Shown: positions 17,075 through 25,005 of the stretch, in pieces
Position numbering within the stretch: the first letter of the stretch is position 1
How the letters are laid out: each line of letters opens with the position of its first letter
Origin: Thiosocius sp942490985
Lineage (GTDB): Bacteria > Pseudomonadota > Gammaproteobacteria > Chromatiales > Chromatiaceae
Assembly: GCA_942490985.1 (NCBI GenBank)
Contig: CALNYW010000004.1
Span: 310,001-374,000, forward strand
Direction of reading: 5' to 3'
DNA length: 64,000 nt
The notes under the pieces: generated by a model
Database searches by the model: none
What the model saw: only the letters and a program-made list of their open reading frames with translations
What the model was told of the DNA's origin: nothing
Translations under genes and position numbers: made by a program

Positions 17075-17184
17075 CCCCCCGTTTCGCCTGTTCCTACACC
17101 GTCTACGCTTGCGGGACGGGCGAGCCTGTCGATTCTCTCCTGACGTCGGGAGCACAGCCCGCTATGATTTCGCGTCTCGGCTTA

Positions 17185-17230
17185 CCACCCAGCGGCGGGC
17201 GCCCGAGATTGATAACTAAAATAGGAGGAG
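17185..17230 (+). promoter_or_regulatory. Structured leader upstream of metY (unproven)
   Basis: A stem TCTCGG (near 17195-17182 region of GTCTCGGC) pairs with CCGAGA about 20 nt later, enclosing a loop containing TTACCACCC, and is followed by TTGATAACTAAAATAGG ending in the metY Shine-Dalgarno AGGAGG. The 3' tail is reminiscent of SAM-II/SAM-V aptamers, which control metX/metY-type genes, but the TGTAG segment needed for the SAM-II pseudoknot stem is absent. The loop's CCACCC could pair with the Shine-Dalgarno. Confidence 0.25.
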
Positions 17231-17234
17231 AGCA

Positions 17235-18509
17235 ATGAAACTAGAAACTTTGGCGCTGCATGCCGGTTACGAAGGTGATCCGGCCACCCATGCGGCCACC
17301 ACCCCAATCTATCAAACGACGTCGTTCACATTCGACGACACCCAGCACGGTGCTGACCTGTTCGACCTGAAAGTTGCCGGCAACATTTACACGCGCATCA
17401 TGAACCCGACCCAGGCCGTATTGGAACAGCGTCTGGCCGAGATGGAAGGTGGGATTGGCGCGTTGTGCCTGGCCTCAGGCATGGCAGCGATCACCTATTC
17501 GATCCAGTGCCTGGCTGACGTGGGGTGCAACATCGTCAGCACCAGCCAACTGTACGGTGGCACTTACAACCTGTTCGCGCATACGTTCCCACGGCAAGGC
17601 ATCGAAGTGCGGTTTGCATTGAATGACGACTACGCGGCGATGGAGTCGCTGATCGACGAGAATACGCGGGCGGTGTTCTGCGAATCGATTGGCAACCCCG
17701 CGGGCAATGTCGTCGACCTGATAAAACTTGGCGAGATAGCGCACCGTCACGGGGTGCCGCTGATCGTTGACAATACCGTGCCTTCGCCGTTCCTGTGTAA
17801 GCCATTCGAACTGGGTGCCGACATCGTGATCCACTCGTTGACCAAGTACATCGGTGGTCATGGCACGACGATCGGTGGCGTGATCATCGATTCTGGTAAG
17901 TTTGATTGGGCTGCAAATGCCAAGCGTTTCCCGATGCTGAACGAGCCAGATCCGTCTTATCACGGGGTGGTTTATACCGAGGCGCTTGGGCCCGCGGCCT
18001 ACATCGGTCGCTGTCGCGTGGTGCCCCTGCGCAATACCGGCGCAGCCATATCACCGTTGAGCGCGTTCCTTGTGATGCAGGGCCTGGAAACGCTGGGGTT
18101 GCGCATGGAACGGCATTGCGAGAATGCGCAGCGGGTCGCCGAACACCTGGCCGATCACCCGCAGGTCGAGTGGGTTAGCTATGCCGGTTTGCCGAGCAGC
18201 CCCTACCACGAACTTTGCCAAAAGATTACTGGCGGCAAGGCCTCTGGCATCCTGAGTTTTGGCATCAAGGGCGGAAAAGAGGCGGGTGCGCGCTTCATCG
18301 ATGCATTGCAGATGATTTTACGGCTGGTAAACATCGGTGATGCGAAATCTCTGGCGTGCCATCCGGCGACCACGACCCATCGTCAACTGGGCCCCGATGA
18401 ACTGGCGGCCGCCGGTGTGCGGGAAGACATGGTTCGGCTATCGATCGGCATTGAACATGTTGATGACATCATCGCCGATGTCGACCAGGCGCTTGCCGCT
18501 GCCTCGTAA
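17235..18509 (+). CDS. metY: O-acetylhomoserine sulfhydrylase (aminocarboxypropyltransferase) MetY
   Basis: 424 residues, PLP fold-type I Cys/Met metabolism family. ATG after AGGAGGAGAGCA. Motifs: TTPIYQTTSFTFDD, NIYTRIMNPTQAVLEQR, ALCLASGMAAI (phosphate site), FCESIGNPAGNVVDL, PLIVDNTVPSPFLC and HSLTKYIGGHGTTIGG with the PLP lysine. It forms homocysteine from O-acetylhomoserine and sulfide (or uses methanethiol to form methionine), a direct sulfur assimilation route. The length and the insert around KFDWAANAKRFPML favour MetY over the shorter MetB/MetZ enzymes. Single gene. Confidence 0.93.
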   Translation: MKLETLALHAGYEGDPATHAATTPIYQTTSFTFDDTQHGADLFDLKVAGNIYTRIMNPTQAVLEQRLAEMEGGIGALCLASGMAAITYSIQCLADVGCNIVSTSQLYGGTYNLFAHTFPRQGIEVRFALNDDYAAMESLIDENTRAVFCESIGNPAGNVVDLIKLGEIAHRHGVPLIVDNTVPSPFLCKPFELGADIVIHSLTKYIGGHGTTIGGVIIDSGKFDWAANAKRFPMLNEPDPSYHGVVYTEALGPAAYIGRCRVVPLRNTGAAISPLSAFLVMQGLETLGLRMERHCENAQRVAEHLADHPQVEWVSYAGLPSSPYHELCQKITGGKASGILSFGIKGGKEAGARFIDALQMILRLVNIGDAKSLACHPATTTHRQLGPDELAAAGVREDMVRLSIGIEHVDDIIADVDQALAAAS

Positions 18510-18513
18510 GGTG

Positions 18514-18542
18514 GCGGACCCGCTGCACTGCAGCGGGTCCGC
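18514..18542 (+). terminator. Strong hairpin behind metY
   Basis: GCGGACCCGCTGCA and its exact reverse complement are separated by a single base, giving a stem of at least 12 bp with a tight loop 5 nt past the metY stop. No T-tract follows, so termination may need Rho or the hairpin may protect the mRNA 3' end. Confidence 0.5.
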
Positions 18543-18758
18543 ACGGCCATGATCCAGATGCCTGGCCCACTGGGTCGAGCCGGCAGTTGTGCAGCTGGAT
18601 CGGTCAAGCCGTGGAAAGATAGCTGTTGGCAAATCAGCCGGATCACCTTGCTATCGCCGTCCGCGTATGGTTAGTTTGAGGTTTCCGGTTGACTGTCGAT
18701 CGGGCTTGAAAAGGCCGTCCGGCAAGCCATCAGTGATCCAGTAAATCAAGAAGCCTAC

Positions 18759-20900
18759 ATGCCCGATACCGAACAACGGCGCTACATTCTGCTTATCAGC
18801 GTTCACGGCTTGATTCGTGGTCACGATCTGGAACTCGGTCGCGACGCCGACACAGGCGGCCAAACGAAATACGTTGTCGACTTGGCAAAGTCGCTTGCTG
18901 TGCACGCGGACGTCGAGCGGGTGGATCTCGTCACTCGGCTGGTCGACGATCCGGCAGTCAGTGACGACTACGCGCGACCGATAGAGGTGTTGGGTGAGCA
19001 ATGCGATATCGTCAGGATAGAAGCCGGGCCGCCTGAGTACGTGCCAAAAGAGCAGCTTTGGGATCACCTCGACAGCTTTACCGACAATCTCATCGAGTGG
19101 CTCAATCGCCAACCGCGCCTGCCGGACGTCATTCATAGTCACTATGCCGACGCCGGTTATGTTGGGGTTCGCGTCGCCAACCTGCTGGGGATCCCGCTGG
19201 TACATACCGGCCACTCGCTCGGTAGAGACAAGCGTAAACGGTTGCTGGCACGCGGGGTGTCTCGCGATGCGATCGAAACGACCTATAACATGTCGCGTCG
19301 GATCGACGCAGAGGAGGAAATCCTTGCCAATGCGGACCTGGTGATCACCAGCACGCACAATGAAGTCGAACGGCAATACGGCTTGTATAACTACTATGAT
19401 CCGAGCCGCATGACAGTGATCCCCCCGGGTACCGATCTCGAGCAGTTCCATCCGCCGGACAGCGGCGAGAATATTGCGTTCGCACGCCAGCTCGAGGTGT
19501 TTCTGAAGAGCCCGGAGAAGCCGCTTGTTATGGCCTTGTCCCGGGCCGATGAGCGCAAGAATCTGCTGACCTTGATCGAGGCATTCGGCGAGTCGAACGC
19601 ACTTCGTGAGACAGCGAATCTGTTGATTATTGCCGGTAATCGGGACGATATCCGCGATTTGGAGCCCGGTCCGCAGTCGGTATTGACCAACATTCTTCTG
19701 CTGGTCGACGCCTACAATCTTTACGGCAAAATCGCGATCCCAAAAAGGCATCTGCCCAGTGATGTACCGAAAATCTACCGCCTGGCAGCGCAGCGCAAAG
19801 GGATCTTCATCAACCCGGCACTGACCGAGCCCTTTGGTCTCACGCTGCTCGAGGCTGCGGCCAGCGGTTTGCCGGTGGTCGCGACCGAAAACGGCGGGCC
19901 GGTGGATATCCTCAACAATTGCCAAAATGGCCGTTTGGTGGATCCGCTCGACCGCGAGGCAATCGCCGAGGCGCTGCTCGCACTGCTGCAGTCGGATGAA
20001 AATTGGCAAAAGGCCTCGCGCAACGGATTGTCGGGTGTGCGCAAGCACTATTCATGGAAAGCACATGCCGACAGCTACCTGAGCCGCGTTGGCTTGCTTG
20101 AAACGGGGCCTCGGGCGGTCCCGGTGGTCATCTCGCAAAAGCGCTATCGCGACCGCGCGGTGTTCAGCGACCTCGATCAGAATCTGGTCGGCAACCCGGC
20201 CGCGCTACGCCGCTTTATCGAGGTCATGCGCGACAACCGAAAATGTGTCGTTTTCGGTATAGCGACCGGCCGACGGGTCGACCAGGCGTTGGCGTTGATG
20301 CAAAAGCACCGCATCCCGGTGCCCGAGGTGTTGATCAGTAGTCTGGGGACCCGTATTCATTACGGGCCGAGTCTCGAAGAGGACGATTACTGGATCGACC
20401 ACATCGATCACAACTGGAATCCCCAGCGCGTGCGTCGGCTGTTGTCAAAACTGCCGGGCCTGACGCCGCAGGCCAAGCGCGACCAGTCCTCGCACAAGGT
20501 TTCTTATTTCTATGACGAGCACAAGGCACCATCGATCGAAGAGATCGTGACCTTGCTTCGTCAACGAGAACTGACAGCCAACGTCATTCACTCGTTCGGC
20601 CAATATCTCGACGTGGTACCGGCGCGTGCCTCCAAGGGCCTCGCGCTGCGCCACGCGATGCAGCAACTAGAGATCCCGCTCGAAAATGTTCTGGCAGCCG
20701 GCGGGTCGGGCGCCGACGAAGACATGATGCGCGGCAATACGCTGGCCGTCGTGGTCGGCAACCGTCATCACGAAGAATTGTCCTCGCTGATCGACCTTGA
20801 TCGCATTTATTTTGCCGCCCAACCACACGCGTCTGGGATTCTCGAGGCAATCGAGCATTACGACTTTTTCCAACGGTGTCGGGTGCCCGATGCCGAATAA
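18759..20900 (+). CDS. sps: Sucrose-phosphate synthase with C-terminal HAD-like domain
   Basis: 713 residues. The first 460 residues are a GT4 glycosyltransferase: LISVHGLIRGHDLELGRDAD then TGGQTKYVVDLA (sugar-phosphate loop), HSHYADAGYVG, HTGHSLGRDKRKRLL, and the nucleotide-sugar motif NPALTEPFGLTLLEAAASGL. Residues 465-710 resemble sucrose-phosphate phosphatase (VFSDLDQNLVG, GIATGRR), but the DxDxT loop reads DLDQN, so activity is doubtful. It joins UDP/ADP-glucose and fructose-6-P to sucrose-6-P. First gene of sps-spp-fruK-ams; overlaps spp by 11 bp. Confidence 0.94.
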   Translation: MPDTEQRRYILLISVHGLIRGHDLELGRDADTGGQTKYVVDLAKSLAVHADVERVDLVTRLVDDPAVSDDYARPIEVLGEQCDIVRIEAGPPEYVPKEQLWDHLDSFTDNLIEWLNRQPRLPDVIHSHYADAGYVGVRVANLLGIPLVHTGHSLGRDKRKRLLARGVSRDAIETTYNMSRRIDAEEEILANADLVITSTHNEVERQYGLYNYYDPSRMTVIPPGTDLEQFHPPDSGENIAFARQLEVFLKSPEKPLVMALSRADERKNLLTLIEAFGESNALRETANLLIIAGNRDDIRDLEPGPQSVLTNILLLVDAYNLYGKIAIPKRHLPSDVPKIYRLAAQRKGIFINPALTEPFGLTLLEAAASGLPVVATENGGPVDILNNCQNGRLVDPLDREAIAEALLALLQSDENWQKASRNGLSGVRKHYSWKAHADSYLSRVGLLETGPRAVPVVISQKRYRDRAVFSDLDQNLVGNPAALRRFIEVMRDNRKCVVFGIATGRRVDQALALMQKHRIPVPEVLISSLGTRIHYGPSLEEDDYWIDHIDHNWNPQRVRRLLSKLPGLTPQAKRDQSSHKVSYFYDEHKAPSIEEIVTLLRQRELTANVIHSFGQYLDVVPARASKGLALRHAMQQLEIPLENVLAAGGSGADEDMMRGNTLAVVVGNRHHEELSSLIDLDRIYFAAQPHASGILEAIEHYDFFQRCRVPDAE

Positions 20901-21774
20901 AGCAGCGCGCTATCTGATCTGCACCGACCTCGACCGGACCTTGATCCCCAACGGCCCGCAGTCGGAATCGGCAGGTGCCCGGGAGGCGTTCGGGCGCCTC
21001 GCCGCGCGACCGGAGGTGACGTTGGCCTACGTCAGCGGTCGCCACCGTGCGTTGGTGACGAGTGCGATCAGCAGCTACGTGCTGCCCGTGCCGGATTTTG
21101 TCGTTGCCGACGTCGGCACGACGATTTACCAAGTACGCGATCGCACCACTTGGGATCATCTCGAAGCCTGGGACCAGCAGATAGCCGAGGATTGGAATCA
21201 GCTGTCCCATGCGGAGCTCAAGCACATCTTGGCTGACGTGCCGGCACTCCGGCTGCAGGAAAACCGCAAACAGAACCGTCACAAGGTTAGCTACTACGTC
21301 CCGTTGCATGCCGACCGGGATGCCCTGACGGCGCTGATGCAACAGCGTTTGGGGCAACATGGTGTGCAAGCGAGTCTGGTCTGGAGCGTTGATGAGCCGG
21401 CCGGCGTAGGCCTGCTCGATGTGCTGCCGGCGAGGGCAACCAAGTTCCATGCTGTCGCTGCATTGATTCAACGCCTCGGCTTGTCGGAGCAAGATACGGT
21501 GTTTTGTGGTGATAGCGGCAATGATATTGAAGTCTTGGTGAGCGCCGTGCCGGCCGTTCTGGTGGCCAATGCACAACCCGAGGTACGCGCCGCGGCGATC
21601 AGCCTCGCTGAGCAAAACGGCAACGCAGATCGCTTGTACTGTGCCAGGGGTGATTTCGCCGGCATGAACGGCAATTACGCGGCCGGCATTCTCGAAGGGT
21701 TGGCGCATTACCATCCGTTCATGGCCTCTTGGAGTGGTCTTGCCGCGTCGCAGGAAAGAATTGGGGGGCGGTGA
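20890..21774 (+). CDS. spp: Sucrose-6-phosphate phosphatase (HAD family)
   Basis: About 294 residues from the ATG overlapping the sps stop. The catalytic loop LICTDLDRTLIPNG has the complete DxDxT signature, motif II is YVSGRH, the cap domain follows (KVSYYVPLHADRDAL), and the last motif is VFCGDSGNDIEVL. It hydrolyses sucrose-6-P to sucrose, so it supplies the activity the HAD-like tail of Sps probably lacks. One base overlaps the fructokinase start (TGATG), giving tight coupling. Confidence 0.92.
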   Translation: MPNKAARYLICTDLDRTLIPNGPQSESAGAREAFGRLAARPEVTLAYVSGRHRALVTSAISSYVLPVPDFVVADVGTTIYQVRDRTTWDHLEAWDQQIAEDWNQLSHAELKHILADVPALRLQENRKQNRHKVSYYVPLHADRDALTALMQQRLGQHGVQASLVWSVDEPAGVGLLDVLPARATKFHAVAALIQRLGLSEQDTVFCGDSGNDIEVLVSAVPAVLVANAQPEVRAAAISLAEQNGNADRLYCARGDFAGMNGNYAAGILEGLAHYHPFMASWSGLAASQERIGGR

Positions 21775-22649
21775 TGAATAAAGCCAGCATTGCTGTTTTC
21801 GGCGAGGTGTTATTTGACCTGTTCCCCGATGGCGCAAGCGTGCTTGGCGGTGCGCCGTTCAATATCGCCTGGCACCTGCAGGCGTTTGGTGAATCGCCGC
21901 GGTTCATCAGTCGCATCGGTAATGATGACGAAGGCGAGCAGATTGTTGCTGCCATGCAGGATTGGGGCATGCGTACGGACTCGCTGCAACGCGACAGCAA
22001 ACTGCCGTCCGGCAGGGTCTCTGTGACGTTGGAGGATGGTCAGCCGAGCTACGATATCGTGCACCCGTGTGCCTACGATGCTATCGACGAACCGGGATTG
22101 GCGAGTGAATCGTTGCTGTATCACGGCAGCCTGGCTTTGCGTTCGGCGCAAACCCGGGCTGCGTTCGATGCGCTGAGAAACGGCAGTCGCTCGCGGATTT
22201 TTTTCGACGTCAATCTCCGCTCGCCATGGTGGAACAAGACGGATCTGCTCTGCTGGCTCAAGCAGGCGAGCTGGGTAAAGCTCAATGACGAGGAACTCGC
22301 GTTGCTCGGGCCAACGGGTAAGCATGATGATGCGGCCGTCGAGGCGTTGTTCGAGCGCAACCAGCTGGATGGTCTGATCGTCACTTACGGTGCCGAAGGT
22401 GCTGCGCTCAAGACCCGAAGTGAACCGTTGATACATGTGTCCCCGGATCGTGGCGTCGCGGTGGTCGATACGGTTGGTGCCGGCGATGCGTTTGCCGCTG
22501 TCTGTCTGCTTGGCATTCTGCGCGAGTGGTCGAGTTATGAAATCGTTTCGCGCGCGCAAGCGTTCGCCTCTAAAGTCGTAGGGCAAAGAGGTGCGACGAG
22601 CGCCGATAAAACCCTGTATGACCCGTTTATCTCGGCATGGAGTCTTTGA
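21774..22649 (+). CDS. fruK: PfkB-family fructokinase
   Basis: 291 residues. The N-terminus MNKASIAVFGEVLFDLFPDG and LGGAPFNIAWHLQAFG form the sugar site, SRIGNDDEGEQI is the PfkB signature 1 region, and VVDTVGAGDAFAA contains the catalytic Asp of signature 2. In this cluster it phosphorylates the fructose released from sucrose to fructose-6-P, closing the loop to Sps. The symbol follows usage in methanotroph sucrose clusters; strictly it is a fructose kinase rather than a fructose-1-P kinase. Confidence 0.88.
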   Translation: MNKASIAVFGEVLFDLFPDGASVLGGAPFNIAWHLQAFGESPRFISRIGNDDEGEQIVAAMQDWGMRTDSLQRDSKLPSGRVSVTLEDGQPSYDIVHPCAYDAIDEPGLASESLLYHGSLALRSAQTRAAFDALRNGSRSRIFFDVNLRSPWWNKTDLLCWLKQASWVKLNDEELALLGPTGKHDDAAVEALFERNQLDGLIVTYGAEGAALKTRSEPLIHVSPDRGVAVVDTVGAGDAFAAVCLLGILREWSSYEIVSRAQAFASKVVGQRGATSADKTLYDPFISAWSL

Positions 22650-22664
22650 CCTAAGAAGTTTGCT

Positions 22665-24623
22665 ATGTACGAACAGGTATCACACGCGCTACTCAACGAG
22701 ACGCTCGATCGGTTGGATCCGGAGATTCGCCGACAGGACCTAAGGCATTTCTATACCCGGCTCGGCGCGAATTTCTACGCCATCTATTCGCTGTTTCATC
22801 ATCTCTATGGTGATCGGGAGGATTTTACGCGTCAGCTGACTCGGCTGATCGAGGTGATGGCCAGCCAGTACATCGAACGAGATCCGGTGTTGCGCCAGAG
22901 CGATATCGAACGTGAGAAGGATCACAACTGGTTTCTTCGCCAGGAGTGGGTGGGCATGGCCCTGTACGTCGATGGGTTTGCCGGCGACTTGCAAGGGCTG
23001 CGTGAGAACCTGTCTTACCTGCAGGAACTCGGCATCAATATGGTGCATGTCATGCCAATCCTGGAATGCCCACGAGGCGCCAGCGATGGGGGCTATGCGG
23101 TTAGCGATTTTCGCAATGTCGATAGTCGTGTAGGTACGATGGACGATGTGCGGGAACTCGCCGATGTGATGCGACAACGGAAGATGTTGCTAACGCTCGA
23201 TGTGGTGGTGAATCACACGTCAAACCAGCATCTCTGGGCAACTGGCGCACGTGCAGGTGACCATCGCTATCAAGACTACTACTACACCTTTGAGAATCGT
23301 GATGTGCCGGACATGTTCGAAGAGACCATGCCCGAGATTTTCCCCGAAACCTCGCCTGGCAATTTCGTCTGGGATGAAGAGATGGGCCGCTGGGTCATGT
23401 CGGTGTTCAATGACTACCAGTGGGATCTGAACTACAGCAACCCCGCGGTATTCATCGAGATGCTGGACATCATCTTGTTCTGGGCCAATCAGGGCGCGGA
23501 TATCCTGCGTCTGGATGCCGTTGCGTTTCTTTGGAAAAAGATCGGCACGATCTGCCAAAACGAACGTGAAGCGCATCTTGTGCTGCAATTGTTCAAGGAC
23601 TGCTGTCAGGTCACTGCACCGGGCGTGCTGTTCATCGCTGAAGCCATCGTTGCGCCGCTCGAAATCATTAAATATTTTGGTGAAGATGCGGTCGTCGCGA
23701 AGGAATGTGAGATCGCCTATAACGCGACGTTTATGGCGTTGTTATGGGATGCGGTCGCGACTCGGAATGCCAAGTTGCTCAATCAAGGCATCCTCAGTCT
23801 GCCAGACAAACTCGATCGAGCGACCTGGCTGAACTACATTCGTTGCCACGATGATATTGGCCTTGGCTTTGATGATGCGGATATTCGGAAGGCCGACTAT
23901 GAGCCGCGCGCGCACCGTAAGTTTCTGGTTGACTATTTCACCGGCAAGTACGAAGGGTCGGATTCGCGCGGACAACCGTTTGGCGTCAATCTGAAGACTG
24001 GCGATGCGCGGATATCCGGTTCGCTGGCCTCGCTGATCGGGTTAGAGGCGGCGATTGAAAACGATGACGAACAGGCGATTGATCGTTGTGTTGACCTGGT
24101 CCTGCTGATGCACGGGATGATCTTGTCGTTCGGCGGAATACCGTTGTTGTACTATGGCGACGAGATCGGCACGTTGAATGACGGCAGCTTCCTCGAAGAT
24201 GCGAGCAAAGCGAATGACAATCGCTGGATGCACCGGCCACGACTCGATTGGTCGATGGCTGCACTCCGCTCTCAGCGGAGTAGTGTGCAAGGCCGAATCT
24301 TTGATGGCCTCAAGCGCATGATCGGGGTCCGTAAGACGATTCCGGCATTCTCGGATTTCAATAATCGCGAGTTGATTGATTCCGGCAACCCGCACCTGTT
24401 CGTGTTTCTCAGGTATGCCGTCGACGCCGGCAACGATGTGCTGGTCGTGGCCAATTTCGACAGCACCCCACAGTCACTCGACCTCGCCGATCTGCGCAAT
24501 CGGGGCAGTTTTCGCTACGAGGCGTTACAGGATCTCTGTACCGGCCAACAACCGAGCATGTTCAAGAACCAGTTGGTTGTCCCGCCCCATCGCTTCTATT
24601 GGCTGAGTGATAGCCTATATTGA
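22665..24623 (+). CDS. ams: Amylosucrase (GH13)
   Basis: 652 residues, the size of Neisseria amylosucrase. GH13 motifs: LDVVVNHTS (I), ADILRLDAVAFLWKK with the nucleophile Asp near residue 284 (II), VLFIAEAIV with the acid/base Glu near 326 (III) and YIRCHDDIGLGFDD (IV). An all-helical N-terminal domain (residues 1-90) and the catalytic barrel with YYGDEIG are in place. It cleaves sucrose, moving glucose to an alpha-1,4-glucan and releasing fructose, so stored sucrose can be turned into glycogen-like polymer. It follows the fructokinase by 15 bp, as the last gene of the sucrose operon. Confidence 0.93.
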   Translation: MYEQVSHALLNETLDRLDPEIRRQDLRHFYTRLGANFYAIYSLFHHLYGDREDFTRQLTRLIEVMASQYIERDPVLRQSDIEREKDHNWFLRQEWVGMALYVDGFAGDLQGLRENLSYLQELGINMVHVMPILECPRGASDGGYAVSDFRNVDSRVGTMDDVRELADVMRQRKMLLTLDVVVNHTSNQHLWATGARAGDHRYQDYYYTFENRDVPDMFEETMPEIFPETSPGNFVWDEEMGRWVMSVFNDYQWDLNYSNPAVFIEMLDIILFWANQGADILRLDAVAFLWKKIGTICQNEREAHLVLQLFKDCCQVTAPGVLFIAEAIVAPLEIIKYFGEDAVVAKECEIAYNATFMALLWDAVATRNAKLLNQGILSLPDKLDRATWLNYIRCHDDIGLGFDDADIRKADYEPRAHRKFLVDYFTGKYEGSDSRGQPFGVNLKTGDARISGSLASLIGLEAAIENDDEQAIDRCVDLVLLMHGMILSFGGIPLLYYGDEIGTLNDGSFLEDASKANDNRWMHRPRLDWSMAALRSQRSSVQGRIFDGLKRMIGVRKTIPAFSDFNNRELIDSGNPHLFVFLRYAVDAGNDVLVVANFDSTPQSLDLADLRNRGSFRYEALQDLCTGQQPSMFKNQLVVPPHRFYWLSDSLY

Positions 24624-24675
24624 ACGGGTTGGGTGCAAACTGCGCCAGTCGACCGCATGCGATTCAATTTGTCGG

Positions 24676-24912
24676 CTAGCGTTCCAGCAGGCGTCTTACC
24701 AGCCAACCCCGGAAAAACGGATTGTCCATATCGGCGAAGACCTTGGCCTCGGTCAGCCAGGCGCGCAAGGCATCCGGGTCTTCCGGTGGTTCACCGTGCT
24801 GCGAAAAGTAACAGTCCAGGTAGAACTCGCTCTGCAGGCCGCGCCAAGCTTCCTCGTCGATGGCATCGCGCATGCGGTCGGGAAACTGCAGGATCTTGCT
24901 GTCGTCGGTCAT
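24676..24912 (-). CDS. Small acidic hypothetical protein
   Basis: 78 residues from the ATG at 24912, which has CGGAG 5 nt upstream; an ATG 10 codons earlier is possible. Sequence features: SKILQFPDRMRDAIDEEAWR, FYLDCYFSQHGEPPEDPDAL, DMDNPFFRGWLVRRLL. No family known to me. It lies 93 bp downstream of the HerA-like ATPase on the same strand and tail-to-tail with ams, so it may share the ATPase transcript. Confidence 0.65.
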   Translation of the reverse strand: MTDDSKILQFPDRMRDAIDEEAWRGLQSEFYLDCYFSQHGEPPEDPDALRAWLTEAKVFADMDNPFFRGWLVRRLLER

Positions 24913-25005
24913 GTCATCTCCGGTTGCGCGATCGGGTGTCATCAGTTGCTTGATGAAGATACCCTGGACAAAATCTTGAGGAAATGCAAAGCAGCGACCC
25001 GCCGA

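Noticed and set aside
18651..20048. 465-codon open frame on the minus strand
   Set aside because: Antisense to the well-supported sps gene and without family resemblance; long shadow frames are common in G+C-rich DNA.
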